DNA from: Pseudomonas morbosilactucae
GTDB taxonomy: Bacteria > Pseudomonadota > Gammaproteobacteria > Pseudomonadales > Pseudomonadaceae
Reading direction: 5' to 3'
NCBI RefSeq assembly: GCF_023241715.1
Contig: NZ_JALQCW010000005.1
Location: 1-64,000 of the forward strand
DNA length: 64,000 bases
The notes under the pieces were generated by a model. It ran no database searches, was not told where the DNA came from, and saw only the letters and a program-made list of their open reading frames with translations. Positions 46,927 to 59,352 of the stretch are shown here, one piece after another; positions within the stretch are counted from its first letter, which is position 1, and every line of letters starts with the position of its first letter. A program made the position numbers and the translations under genes.

Positions 46927-47355
46927 TCAGAGTCGCTGTAAACGGTGATCTTGCAGAGGATAGCCCTGTTCGCGGTAGAAACGGAAACTCTCGCGGGCGG
47001 CCTGACGAATAGTCGGATCTTCCACCACCACCTCGGCAATCCGGGCGAAACGTCCGGCAAAGGCCGGCACTTTCAAGTCCAGGTTCACCAGCAGGTCGTT
47101 GTGCGTGCCTGGGTCTTCACTCAGCCCCAGGACGATCAGGCTGTCGGGCTCGCTTTCCGCTGGGCCGTGGGGCACGAAGGTTTCACCCTTGAAGCGCCAC
47201 AGACGGGCGTCCAGGTCGTCGCGTTGCTCGGCATCGCTGCAATGCAGGTAGATGCGGTGGCCCATGCGCCAGGCTTTTTCAGTGAGCTTGCAGGCGAAAT
47301 CCAGGCGCGCTGAAGGATCCGCGCTGGGCAGGATATAGAAGTCGACTTTGGTCAT
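46927..47355 (-). CDS. holC: DNA polymerase III subunit chi
   Basis: 142 residues. MTKVDFYILPSADPSARLDFACKLTEKAWRMGHRIYLHCSDAEQRDDLDARLWRF is the HolC signature; FVPHGPAESEPDSLIVLGLSEDPGTHNDLLVNLDLKVP continues it. Chi links the clamp loader to single-strand binding protein. It lies 60 bp after pepA, the pepA-holC-valS order common in gamma-proteobacteria. Confidence 0.94.
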   Translation of the reverse strand: MTKVDFYILPSADPSARLDFACKLTEKAWRMGHRIYLHCSDAEQRDDLDARLWRFKGETFVPHGPAESEPDSLIVLGLSEDPGTHNDLLVNLDLKVPAFAGRFARIAEVVVEDPTIRQAARESFRFYREQGYPLQDHRLQRL

Positions 47356-47415
47356 TGCGGTTCCTGAGCCTGGAAAAGCGCCGCCGATCGACAGCGCCCT
47401 TCGAGGTCATGGTTT

Positions 47416-49207
<1,792 letters not shown>

Positions 49208-50326
49208 TTGATCGTCTTTCGTTATCTATCCCGCGAAGTCCTGCTGACCCTGAGTGCCGTGAGCGCGGTGCTGCTGGTCATCATCATGAGCGGTCGTTTC
49301 GTCAAGTACCTGGCGCAAGCGGCTTCCGGCGCACTGGACCCCGGTTCGCTGTTCCTGATCATGGGCTTTCGCCTGCCGGGTTTTCTGCAACTGATCCTGC
49401 CGCTGGGCCTGTTCCTCGGCATCCTCCTGGCCTATGGCCGGCTCTATCTCGAAAGCGAGATGACCGTGCTTTCGGCCACCGGTATGAGCCAGCAACGCCT
49501 GTTAGGCATCACTATGATTCCGGCCACCCTGGTGGCCCTGCTGGTGGCCTGGTTGAGCCTGGGCCTGGCGCCCCAAGGAGCCAACCAGTTCCAGTTGCTG
49601 CTGAACAAGCAAGACGCCCTGACCGAATTCGATACCCTGGTGCCGGGGCGCTTCCAGGCCCTGAACGACGGCACTCGGGTCACCTACACCGAGCAGTTGT
49701 CCGAAGACCGTGCCCGCCTGGGCGGTGTGTTCATTTCCGAGAAGCGCCTGAGCCAGCAGAAAAAGGACGAGGGCATCTCTGTGCTGGTGGCCGAGAAGGG
49801 CCACCAGGACATCCGTCCCGACGGCAGTCGCTACCTGATCCTGGAAAACGGTTATCGCTATGACGGTAACCCGGGCGAGGCTGACTACCGGGTGATCCAG
49901 TACGACACCTATGGCGTGCTGCTGGCCAAGCCGGACGTGAGCGACGAAGTGACCGACCGTGACGCCATGTCCACCCGTGACTTGCTGAGCAAGAGTGATG
50001 TGCGCGCCCATGCCGAGTTGCAGTGGCGTTTCTCCCTGCCGCTGCTGGTGTTCATCGTGACCCTGATGGCGGTGCCCCTGTCCCGGGTCAACCCGCGCCA
50101 GGGACGTTTCCTCAAGCTGATTCCGGCGATTCTTCTTTATATGGCTTACCTGACCATCCTGATTGCCGCCCGTGGCGCCCTGGAAAAGGGCAAGTTGTCG
50201 CCGTCCCTGGGGCTGTGGTGGGTGCACTTGCTGTTCTTGCTGATCGGCCTGGGGCTGATGTACTGGGAGCCGTTGCGCTTGAAACTGGCCGGTCGCCGTG
50301 GCGAGAAGGAGATGGCCCGTGGTTAA
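49208..50326 (+). CDS. lptF: LPS export ABC transporter permease LptF
   Basis: 372 residues. MIVFRYLSREVLLTLSAVSAVLLVIIMSGRFVKYLAQAASG opens the protein as in other LptF proteins. Six membrane helices (three plus three) flank a periplasmic beta-jellyroll domain (about 110-260). I choose the TTG at 49208 for this N-terminus, with TGGAG 8 bases upstream; the GTG at 49199 would add three residues. With LptG and LptB it extracts LPS from the inner membrane. It overlaps lptG by 8 bases. Confidence 0.95.
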   Translation: MIVFRYLSREVLLTLSAVSAVLLVIIMSGRFVKYLAQAASGALDPGSLFLIMGFRLPGFLQLILPLGLFLGILLAYGRLYLESEMTVLSATGMSQQRLLGITMIPATLVALLVAWLSLGLAPQGANQFQLLLNKQDALTEFDTLVPGRFQALNDGTRVTYTEQLSEDRARLGGVFISEKRLSQQKKDEGISVLVAEKGHQDIRPDGSRYLILENGYRYDGNPGEADYRVIQYDTYGVLLAKPDVSDEVTDRDAMSTRDLLSKSDVRAHAELQWRFSLPLLVFIVTLMAVPLSRVNPRQGRFLKLIPAILLYMAYLTILIAARGALEKGKLSPSLGLWWVHLLFLLIGLGLMYWEPLRLKLAGRRGEKEMARG

Positions 50327-51380
50327 GCTCGATCGTTACATCGGCAGCAGTGTGCTGCTGGCTATCCTGGCCGTCCTGGGGATCATTCTCGGGCTGGCCT
50401 CGCTGTTTGCCTTTATCGATGAAATGGGCAGCGTCAGCGACAGCTACACCGTGATGGACGTGCTGGGGTACGTGTTGCTGACCGCGCCTCGGCGTCTTTA
50501 CGAGATGCTACCGATGGCAGGGCTGATCGGCTGCCTGATCGGCCTGGGCAGCCTGGCCAGCAACAGTGAGCTGACCATCATGCGCGCCGCCGGGGTGTCC
50601 GTCGGACGCATCGTCTGGGCGGTGATGAAGCCGATGCTGGTGCTGATGCTGGCGGGGATCCTGATTGGCGAATACGTGGCGCCTGCCACTGAAAGCCAGG
50701 CCCAGGCCAATCGTGCCCTGGCCCAGGGCTCCGGCGATGCGCAAAGCTCCAAGCATGGCCTGTGGCACCGCCAGGGCGAAGAGTTCATTCACATCAACGC
50801 CGTGCAACCCAGCGGCCTGTTGTATGGCGTGACCCGTTACCACTTCGATGACCAGCGGCACATGCTGTCGTCGAGTTTTGCCCGGCAGGCCCGTTACGAG
50901 AAGGATTACTGGCAGCTGACGGATGTCACCACCACTTACTTCCGTGAAGGGCATACCGAAGTCATCAAGGTGCCTGAAGAGCGTTGGGACGTGGCCTTGA
51001 GCCCGCAATTGCTCAGCACGGTGGTGATGGCGCCGGAGTCGTTGTCGATCAGCGGCTTGTGGGGCTACATCCATTACCTGGCCGACCAGGGCCTGAACAA
51101 CGGTCGTTATTGGCTGGCGTTCTGGGTCAAGGTGTTGCAGCCGCTGGTGACCGCCGCGCTGGTGCTGATGGCGATTTCCTTCATCTTTGGGCCGCTGCGC
51201 TCGGTGACCCTGGGGCAACGGGTGTTCACCGGTGTGCTGGTGGGCTTCACCTTCCGCATCGCTCAGGACCTGCTGGGGCCGTCGAGCCTGGTCTTCGGCT
51301 TTTCGCCGTTGTTCGCGGTGCTGGTGCCGGCGGGGATTTGCGCTGTGGCGGGCTTCTGGCTGCTACGCCGGGCCGGTTGA
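50319..51380 (+). CDS. lptG: LPS export ABC transporter permease LptG
   Basis: 353 residues with the same layout as LptF: helices at about 10-35, 55-80 and 95-120, a periplasmic jellyroll, then three C-terminal helices (LVTAALVLMAISFIFGPL and after). VKLDRYIGSSVLLAILAVLGIILGL is the usual start. A GTG at 50319 with AAGGAGA upstream is preferred; the gene overlaps the end of lptF, marking coupled expression. Confidence 0.95.
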   Translation: MVKLDRYIGSSVLLAILAVLGIILGLASLFAFIDEMGSVSDSYTVMDVLGYVLLTAPRRLYEMLPMAGLIGCLIGLGSLASNSELTIMRAAGVSVGRIVWAVMKPMLVLMLAGILIGEYVAPATESQAQANRALAQGSGDAQSSKHGLWHRQGEEFIHINAVQPSGLLYGVTRYHFDDQRHMLSSSFARQARYEKDYWQLTDVTTTYFREGHTEVIKVPEERWDVALSPQLLSTVVMAPESLSISGLWGYIHYLADQGLNNGRYWLAFWVKVLQPLVTAALVLMAISFIFGPLRSVTLGQRVFTGVLVGFTFRIAQDLLGPSSLVFGFSPLFAVLVPAGICAVAGFWLLRRAG

Positions 51381-51409
51381 TCGCGGCGCCCGCCGCCTGC
51401 TGTAACGCC

Positions 51410-51439
51410 AACGCCCCGGTCGCCAGACCGGGGCGTTTT
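51410..51439 (+). terminator. rho-independent terminator after lptG
   Basis: AACGCCCCGGTC and GACCGGGGCGTT form a perfect 12-bp stem with loop GCCA, followed by TT. It separates lptFG from the lepA block. Confidence 0.93.
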
Positions 51440-51548
51440 GCATTTGACAACCGCTGACAGGCGAACGTGACGCTTGCGCCGAGTATCAGGTACAATTCCC
51501 GGCTATTTTTCGGCGGGCCTTGCCTGCAGCCTTTTTGAGTGTTCATCC

Positions 51549-53348
51549 GTGAGTGATTTGAGTCATATCCGCAATTTCTCCATCATCGCCCACATTGACC
51601 ATGGCAAGTCGACTCTGGCCGATCGCTTTATCCAGATGTGCGGCGGCCTGGCCGAGCGTGAAATGGAAGCCCAGGTTCTGGACTCCATGGATCTCGAGCG
51701 TGAACGCGGGATCACCATCAAGGCCCACAGCGTCACCCTCTATTACAAAGCCAAAGACGGTGTGAACTACCAGCTGAACTTCATTGATACCCCGGGCCAC
51801 GTTGACTTCACTTATGAAGTCAGCCGTTCCCTGGCGGCCTGTGAAGGTGCATTGCTGGTGGTCGATGCCGGCCAGGGCGTTGAAGCTCAGTCGGTTGCCA
51901 ACTGCTACACCGCTATCGAGCAAGGCCTCGAGGTGATGCCCGTCCTGAACAAGATCGACCTGCCACAGGCCGATCCGGAGCGGGTCAAGGAAGAGATCGA
52001 GAAGATCATCGGCATCGATGCGACCGACGCCGTGACCTGCAGCGCCAAGACCGGCTTGGGCGTGGACGAGGTGCTCGAGCGTCTGGTGACCACCATTCCG
52101 GCGCCTACCGGCAATATCGAAGACCCGTTGCAAGCGCTGATCATCGACTCCTGGTTCGACAACTACCTGGGCGTTGTCTCCCTGGTACGTGTACGCCACG
52201 GTCGGGTGAAGAAAGGCGACAAGATCCTGGTCAAATCCACCGGCAAGATCCACTTGGTGGACAGCGTCGGTGTGTTCAACCCGAAGCACACCGCCACCGT
52301 TGACCTCAAGGCCGGTGAAGTGGGCTTCATCATTGCTGGCATCAAGGACATTCACGGTGCGCCAGTGGGCGATACCCTGACCCTGAGCTCGACGCCGGAC
52401 GTGGAAGTGCTGCCTGGCTTCAAACGTATCCAGCCGCAGGTTTACGCCGGCCTGTTCCCGGTCAGCTCCGACGACTTCGAAGACTTCCGTGAAGCCCTGC
52501 AAAAGCTCACCCTGAACGACTCGTCGCTGCAGTACACCCCGGAAAGTTCCGACGCCCTGGGCTTCGGCTTCCGCTGCGGCTTCCTCGGCATGCTGCACAT
52601 GGAGATCATCCAGGAGCGCCTGGAGCGCGAATACGACCTGGACCTGATCACCACCGCGCCGACGGTTATTTTCGAGCTGCTGCTGAAGAACGGTGAAACG
52701 ATTTACGTCGACAACCCGTCCAAGCTTCCAGACCTGTCGGCCATTGAAGACATGCGCGAGCCGATCGTGCGGGCCAACATTCTTGTGCCGCAAGAGCACC
52801 TGGGTAACGTCATAACCCTGTGCATCGAGAAGCGTGGCGTGCAGCACGACATGTTGTTCCTCGGCACTCAGGTCCAAGTGACCTACGACTTGCCGATGAA
52901 CGAAGTGGTGCTGGACTTCTTCGACCGACTGAAATCCACCAGCCGTGGCTATGCTTCGCTGGATTACCATTTCGATCGTTATCAGTCGGCTAATCTGGTC
53001 AAGCTGGATGTGCTGATCAACGGTGAGAAAGTCGATGCGCTGGCGTTGATCGTGCACCGTGACAACGCCCACTACAAAGGGCGTGCGTTGACCGAAAAGA
53101 TGAAAGAACTGATTCCTCGGCAGATGTTTGACGTGGCAATCCAGGCCGCCATTGGCGGGCAGATTGTGGCGCGGACAACGGTCAAGGCCCTCAGAAAGAA
53201 CGTACTGGCCAAATGCTACGGTGGTGACGTTAGCCGTAAGCGCAAGCTGTTGGAGAAGCAGAAGGCCGGTAAGAAACGCATGAAGCAAGTGGGCAACGTG
53301 GAAATTCCACAAGAAGCCTTCCTTGCCGTGCTCAGGTTGGATAGTTAG
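51549..53348 (+). CDS. lepA: elongation factor 4 (LepA), ribosome back-translocase GTPase
   Basis: 599 residues, full length. G1 [11 protein letters not shown]2/G3 [11 protein letters not shown] and DTPGHVDF, G4 NKIDLPQAD, and the EF4-specific C-terminal domain ending [24 protein letters not shown] are present. The start is a GTG at 51549; the frame upstream is open but unconserved. First gene of the lepA-lepB-rnc-era-recO-pdxJ block, 5 bp before lepB. Confidence 0.97.
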   Translation: MSDLSHIRNFSIIAHIDHGKSTLADRFIQMCGGLAEREMEAQVLDSMDLERERGITIKAHSVTLYYKAKDGVNYQLNFIDTPGHVDFTYEVSRSLAACEGALLVVDAGQGVEAQSVANCYTAIEQGLEVMPVLNKIDLPQADPERVKEEIEKIIGIDATDAVTCSAKTGLGVDEVLERLVTTIPAPTGNIEDPLQALIIDSWFDNYLGVVSLVRVRHGRVKKGDKILVKSTGKIHLVDSVGVFNPKHTATVDLKAGEVGFIIAGIKDIHGAPVGDTLTLSSTPDVEVLPGFKRIQPQVYAGLFPVSSDDFEDFREALQKLTLNDSSLQYTPESSDALGFGFRCGFLGMLHMEIIQERLEREYDLDLITTAPTVIFELLLKNGETIYVDNPSKLPDLSAIEDMREPIVRANILVPQEHLGNVITLCIEKRGVQHDMLFLGTQVQVTYDLPMNEVVLDFFDRLKSTSRGYASLDYHFDRYQSANLVKLDVLINGEKVDALALIVHRDNAHYKGRALTEKMKELIPRQMFDVAIQAAIGGQIVARTTVKALRKNVLAKCYGGDVSRKRKLLEKQKAGKKRMKQVGNVEIPQEAFLAVLRLDS

Positions 53349-53353
53349 GTCCT

Positions 53354-54205
53354 ATGTCACTAAATTTCCCGCTGTTGCTGGTTATCGCTGTCGCCGTTTG
53401 CGGTCTTCTGGCGTTGCTCGATCTGGTGTTCTTCGCCCCGCGTCGGCGGACGGCCATCGCGTCCTATCAGGACAGCGTCAGCCAGCCTGATGTCGTGGTG
53501 GTCGAGAAGCTGAACAAAGAGCCGCTGCTGGTTGAGTACGGCAAGTCGTTCTTTCCGGTGTTGTTTCTGGTGCTGGTGCTGCGTTCGTTCCTGGTGGAGC
53601 CGTTTCAGATTCCTTCGGGATCGATGAAGCCCACCCTGGACGTTGGCGACTTCATCCTGGTGAACAAGTTTTCTTACGGGATCCGCTTGCCGGTGATAGA
53701 CAAGAAAGTCATCGAGATCGGTAACCCGCAGCGCGGCGACGTGATGGTGTTCCGCTATCCGGCTGATCCGAGCGTCAATTACATCAAGCGTGTGATTGGC
53801 CTGCCGGGCGATGTCGTGCGCTATACCAATGACAAGCACCTGTATGTCAACGGGCAGTTGATCACCGATCAGATGATCGGCACCGTCTACGACCCGCAGT
53901 TGGGTGACGTAGCGGTGTACAAGGAGCAGGTCGGCGACTCCGAGCACATGGTCCACAAGGCCATTAATCGCTCGATGCAGGGCGGCCAGTGGACCGTTCC
54001 CGCCGGTCACTACTTCATGATGGGCGATAACCGCGACAACTCGAACGACAGCCGTTACTGGAACGATGCCAGCATTCCCAAGGAAATGCAGGGCATGGTC
54101 CCCGACGAAAATATCGTCGGCAAGGCCTTTGCGGTCTGGATGAGTTGGCCGGAACCCAAGTTCAGCCACCTGCCGAGTTTCTCGCGGGTCGGGTTGATCA
54201 AGTAA
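53354..54205 (+). CDS. lepB: signal peptidase I LepB
   Basis: 283 residues. Two N-terminal membrane helices (LLLVIAVAVCGLLALLDLVFF and FFPVLFLVLVLRSFLV) are followed by the periplasmic catalytic domain with Ser in IPSGSMKPTL and Lys in YIKRVIGLPGD, plus GHYFMMGDNRDNSNDSRYW. It cleaves signal peptides of exported proteins. Five bp after lepA. Confidence 0.97.
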   Translation: MSLNFPLLLVIAVAVCGLLALLDLVFFAPRRRTAIASYQDSVSQPDVVVVEKLNKEPLLVEYGKSFFPVLFLVLVLRSFLVEPFQIPSGSMKPTLDVGDFILVNKFSYGIRLPVIDKKVIEIGNPQRGDVMVFRYPADPSVNYIKRVIGLPGDVVRYTNDKHLYVNGQLITDQMIGTVYDPQLGDVAVYKEQVGDSEHMVHKAINRSMQGGQWTVPAGHYFMMGDNRDNSNDSRYWNDASIPKEMQGMVPDENIVGKAFAVWMSWPEPKFSHLPSFSRVGLIK

Positions 54206-54211
54206 GACAAG

Positions 54212-54244
54212 CGGCGCTGTGAACACAGCGCCGAATGCTTTTCT
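54212..54244 (+). terminator. stem-loop after lepB
   Basis: CGGCGCTGTG and CACAGCGCCG form a perfect 10-bp stem with a two-base centre and TTTTC a few bases on. A separate promoter for rnc may lie in the following ~130 bp. Confidence 0.7.
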
Positions 54245-54371
54245 AGGGCTCGGACAATTCGTCCGGCCCTGTGCACTACGCACAAGCTTGTAACAGTAGC
54301 CAGGATGTAAATTTGAACACAGCGTCAGTCGTCGATGGCCGCCGGTGCCACCAATCAGATATGGGTAAACC

Positions 54372-55061
54372 GTGAGCGTTTCTTTAAGCCGTCTCGAGCG
54401 TCAGCTCGGCTATACCTTCAAGGATCAGGAACTGATGGTCCTGGCCCTTACGCACCGCAGTTTTGCCGGGCGTAACAACGAACGCCTGGAATTCCTCGGT
54501 GATGCCATTCTCAACTTCGTCGCCGGCGAAGCGCTGTTCGAGCGTTTCCCCCAGGCTCGCGAAGGCCAGTTGTCGCGTTTGCGCGCGCGCCTGGTGAAAG
54601 GTGAAACACTGGCGGTGCTGGCCCGTGGTTTCGATTTGGGTGAATACCTGCGCCTGGGGTCTGGTGAGTTGAAGAGTGGCGGTTTCCGCCGTGAGTCGAT
54701 CCTCGCCGATGCCCTGGAAGCCTTGATCGGTGCGATCTATCTGGATGCTGGCATGGAGACCGCCCGCGATCGCGTGCTGTCCTGGCTGACGTCCGAGTTC
54801 GAGAGCCTGACCCTGGTCGATACCAACAAGGATCCGAAAACCCGCCTGCAGGAATTCCTGCAGTCCCGGGCCTGTGAGCTACCGCGTTACGAAGTGGTGG
54901 ATATCCAGGGTGAGCCGCATTGCCGGACGTTCTTCGTCGAATGCGAGATCACCTTACTGAACGAAAAAAGCCGAGGTCAGGGTGTGAGTCGTCGTATTGC
55001 CGAACAGGTAGCGGCCGCTGCAGCACTGATTGCCCTGGGCGTGGAGAATGGCCATGACTGA
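54372..55061 (+). CDS. rnc: ribonuclease III
   Basis: 229 residues. [28 protein letters not shown] and the catalytic signature [11 protein letters not shown] mark the RNase III domain; the double-strand RNA-binding domain follows from about 155 ([38 protein letters not shown]). It matures rRNA and cleaves duplex RNA. The start codon is a GTG at 54372. It overlaps era by 8 bases. Confidence 0.97.
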   Translation: MSVSLSRLERQLGYTFKDQELMVLALTHRSFAGRNNERLEFLGDAILNFVAGEALFERFPQAREGQLSRLRARLVKGETLAVLARGFDLGEYLRLGSGELKSGGFRRESILADALEALIGAIYLDAGMETARDRVLSWLTSEFESLTLVDTNKDPKTRLQEFLQSRACELPRYEVVDIQGEPHCRTFFVECEITLLNEKSRGQGVSRRIAEQVAAAAALIALGVENGHD

Positions 55062-55956
55062 TTCAACTGCAACACGCTGTGGCTATGTCGCCATCGTTGG
55101 CCGCCCGAACGTGGGCAAGTCGACGTTGCTGAACCACATTCTCGGCCAGAAGCTGGCGATCACCTCGCGCAAGCCGCAGACCACCCGCCACAACATGCTG
55201 GGCATCAAGACCGAAGGCAGCGTGCAAGCGGTCTACGTCGACACCCCGGGCATGCACAAAGGCGGCGAGAAAGCCCTGAACCGCTACATGAACAAGACCG
55301 CTTCGGCGGCGTTGAAAGACGTCGATGTGGTGATCTTCGTGGTGGATCGCACCAAGTGGACCGACGAAGACCAGATGGTTCTCGAGCGCGTGCAGTACGT
55401 GACTGGCCCACTGATCGTCGCGCTGAACAAGACCGACCGCATCGAAGACAAAGCCGAGCTGATGCCGCACCTGAGCTGGTTGCAGGAGCAGTTGCCGAAT
55501 GCGCAGATCGTGCCGATCTCCGCTCAGCACGGACACAACCTTGATGCCCTGGAAGGCCTGATCGCCCAGCACCTGCCGGAAAACGATCACTTCTTCCCAG
55601 AAGACCAGATCACCGACCGCAGCAGTCGTTTCCTCGCCGCAGAACTGGTGCGCGAGAAGATCATGCGCCAGTTGGGTGCTGAGCTGCCGTACCAGATCAC
55701 CGTGGAAATCGAAGAGTTCAAGCAGCAGGGCAAAACCTTGCACATCCACGCCCTGATCCTGGTCGAGCGTGATGGCCAGAAGAAAATCATCATTGGTGAC
55801 AAGGGTGAGCGCATCAAGCGCATCGGTACCGAGGCGCGCAAAGACATGGAGTTGCTGTTCGACTCCAAGGTCATGCTCAACCTCTGGGTCAAGGTCAAAG
55901 GCGGCTGGTCCGACGACGAACGCGCCCTGCGTTCCCTGGGCTACGGCGACCTCTAA
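55054..55956 (+). CDS. era: GTPase Era
   Basis: 300 residues. G1 [10 protein letters not shown]2/G3 [18 protein letters not shown]4 NKTDR and the C-terminal KH domain ([18 protein letters not shown] through [22 protein letters not shown]) are complete. It assists 16S rRNA maturation and 30S assembly. The ATG at 55054 overlaps the rnc stop; an in-frame start at 55030 is less likely. Confidence 0.97.
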   Translation: MTDSTATRCGYVAIVGRPNVGKSTLLNHILGQKLAITSRKPQTTRHNMLGIKTEGSVQAVYVDTPGMHKGGEKALNRYMNKTASAALKDVDVVIFVVDRTKWTDEDQMVLERVQYVTGPLIVALNKTDRIEDKAELMPHLSWLQEQLPNAQIVPISAQHGHNLDALEGLIAQHLPENDHFFPEDQITDRSSRFLAAELVREKIMRQLGAELPYQITVEIEEFKQQGKTLHIHALILVERDGQKKIIIGDKGERIKRIGTEARKDMELLFDSKVMLNLWVKVKGGWSDDERALRSLGYGDL

Positions 55957-55984
55957 AGCCCTCATCGGCAACCGGCACCTACCC

Positions 55985-56010
55985 CCTGTAGGAGTCGGCT
56001 TGCCGGCGAT
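55985..56010. repeat. REP-like unit between era and recO
   Basis: CCTGTAGGAGTCGGCTTGCCGGCGAT is one copy of the strain's REP-type unit, lying within an otherwise tight gene block. Confidence 0.7.
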
Positions 56011-56067
56011 CCAGGTTCTCCAACCGAGCCTGCCCTCCCGGATCAACCCTGAGATCCTCTGCCAGCC

Positions 56068-56757
56068 ATGTCCAGCAACGCCCCTCTCGGCCAGCCCGCT
56101 TATGTGTTGCACAGCCGCGCCTACCGCGAGAACAGCGCCCTGGTGGATTTCCTCACGCCCCAAGGTCGCCTGCGCGCAGTACTGCGCAGTGCCCGGGGCA
56201 AGGCCGGAACCCTGGCGCGGCCCTTCGTGCCTCTGGAAGTGGAATTTCGCGGGCGTGGCGAGCTGAAGAATGTCGGGCGCATGGAAAGTGCCGGGGTGTC
56301 CACCTGGCTCAATGGCGAGGCCCTGTTCAGTGGCCTGTACCTCAATGAGCTGCTGATTCGCCTGCTCCCGGCGGAAGATCCCCACCCTGCGGTCTTTGAC
56401 CATTACGCCGCGACCTTGCTGGCCCTGGCTGAAGGGCGCCCCCTGGAACCCTTGTTGCGTTCATTCGAGTGGCGGCTGTTGGATGATCTGGGCTACGGCT
56501 TTGCCCTGGACGCGGACATTCATGGTGAGGCCATTGCGGCCGACGGCCTGTATCGCCTGCAAGTGGATGCCGGACTGGAGCGGGTCTACCTGTTGCAACC
56601 GGGGTTGTTCAACGGCACCGAGCTGCTGGCCATGGCTGAAGCCGACTGGAGCGCCGCTGGTGCCCTGTCGGCGGCCAAGCGCCTGATGCGCCAGGCCCTG
56701 GCGGTGCACTTGGGCGGTCGGCCCCTGGTCAGTCGCGAGTTGTTTCGCAAGCCTTAG
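56068..56757 (+). CDS. recO: DNA repair protein RecO
   Basis: 229 residues. [38 protein letters not shown] is the N-terminal OB-fold signature; [32 protein letters not shown] and [13 protein letters not shown] follow. It helps RecR load RecA on gaps. No zinc-binding Cys cluster is seen, as is common in gamma-proteobacteria. Confidence 0.95.
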   Translation: MSSNAPLGQPAYVLHSRAYRENSALVDFLTPQGRLRAVLRSARGKAGTLARPFVPLEVEFRGRGELKNVGRMESAGVSTWLNGEALFSGLYLNELLIRLLPAEDPHPAVFDHYAATLLALAEGRPLEPLLRSFEWRLLDDLGYGFALDADIHGEAIAADGLYRLQVDAGLERVYLLQPGLFNGTELLAMAEADWSAAGALSAAKRLMRQALAVHLGGRPLVSRELFRKP

Positions 56758-56806
56758 TCTCCCCGTATGCTGTGCGCCGAATCTTCATTTATTCAGGAGC
56801 GCTTCC

Positions 56807-57550
56807 GTGAGCACCAGCAACCGCATTCTTCTCGGCGTGAACATCGACCACGTTGCCACCTTGCGCCAGGCCCGGGGTACCCGTTACCCCGATCCGGTCA
56901 AGGCGGCCCTGGACGCGGAAGAGGCGGGTGCTGATGGCATCACCGTGCACCTGCGCGAAGACCGCCGGCATATCCAGGAGCGCGACGTGTTGCTGCTCAA
57001 GGACGTGCTGCAGACCCGCATGAACTTCGAGATGGGCGTCACCGAAGAAATGATGGCGTTCGCCGAGCGTATCCGTCCGGCGCATATCTGCCTGGTGCCG
57101 GAAACCCGCCAGGAGCTGACCACCGAGGGTGGCCTGGATGTGGCCGGTCAGGAAGCGCGGATCAAGGCTGCGGTAGAGCGCCTGTCGAAGATCGGTGCCG
57201 AAGTGTCTTTGTTCATCGACGCCGACGAGCGTCAGATCGAAGCCTCGCGCCGGGTCGGCGCGCCGGCCATCGAGCTGCACACCGGGCGCTACGCCGATGC
57301 CCAGACCCCGAGCGAAGTGGCGGACGAACTGCAGCGCATTGTCGAAGGGGTGGCTGTGGGCTTGGCCCAGGGTTTGATCGTCAATGCCGGCCACGGCCTG
57401 CATTACCACAACGTTGAAGCCGTAGCGGCGATCAAGGGCATCAATGAACTGAACATCGGTCACGCCTTGGTGGCCCATGCGCTGTTCGTGGGTTTCAAAG
57501 GTGCAGTGGCGGAAATGAAGGCGTTGATCCTGGCGGCCGCAAAGGCCTGA
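56807..57550 (+). CDS. pdxJ: pyridoxine 5'-phosphate synthase PdxJ
   Basis: 247 residues. It joins deoxyxylulose-5-phosphate with 3-amino-1-hydroxyacetone phosphate to give pyridoxine phosphate. [48 protein letters not shown] is diagnostic; [10 protein letters not shown] and [15 protein letters not shown] complete the site. The start is a GTG at 56807 with CAGGAG 9 bases upstream. Last gene of the lepA block. Confidence 0.97.
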   Translation: MSTSNRILLGVNIDHVATLRQARGTRYPDPVKAALDAEEAGADGITVHLREDRRHIQERDVLLLKDVLQTRMNFEMGVTEEMMAFAERIRPAHICLVPETRQELTTEGGLDVAGQEARIKAAVERLSKIGAEVSLFIDADERQIEASRRVGAPAIELHTGRYADAQTPSEVADELQRIVEGVAVGLAQGLIVNAGHGLHYHNVEAVAAIKGINELNIGHALVAHALFVGFKGAVAEMKALILAAAKA

Positions 57551-57555
57551 GGAGT

Positions 57556-57600
57556 GATCGCCGGCGAGCCGGCTCCTGTGGGAGCAGGCTGGCCAGCGAA
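57556..57600. repeat. REP-like inverted pair between pdxJ and mltF
   Basis: GATCGCCGGCGAGCCGGCTCC and GGAGCAGGCTGGCCAGCGA face each other across TGTG, between convergent genes. It may double as a transcription barrier. Confidence 0.75.
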
Positions 57601-57604
57601 GAGC

Positions 57605-59224
<1,620 letters not shown>

Positions 59225-59352
59225 TTATAGGGGGCCAGTCATGGGCCGACGCCTGACCGCTGCCCTGCGTAGCGTTTCGAGTGCCGTTGCGGGCGGTTTA
59301 CGTTAGAATGCACGGCCTCAAAGCACACCCCCTTCCCGAGGCTGTCCCGAAG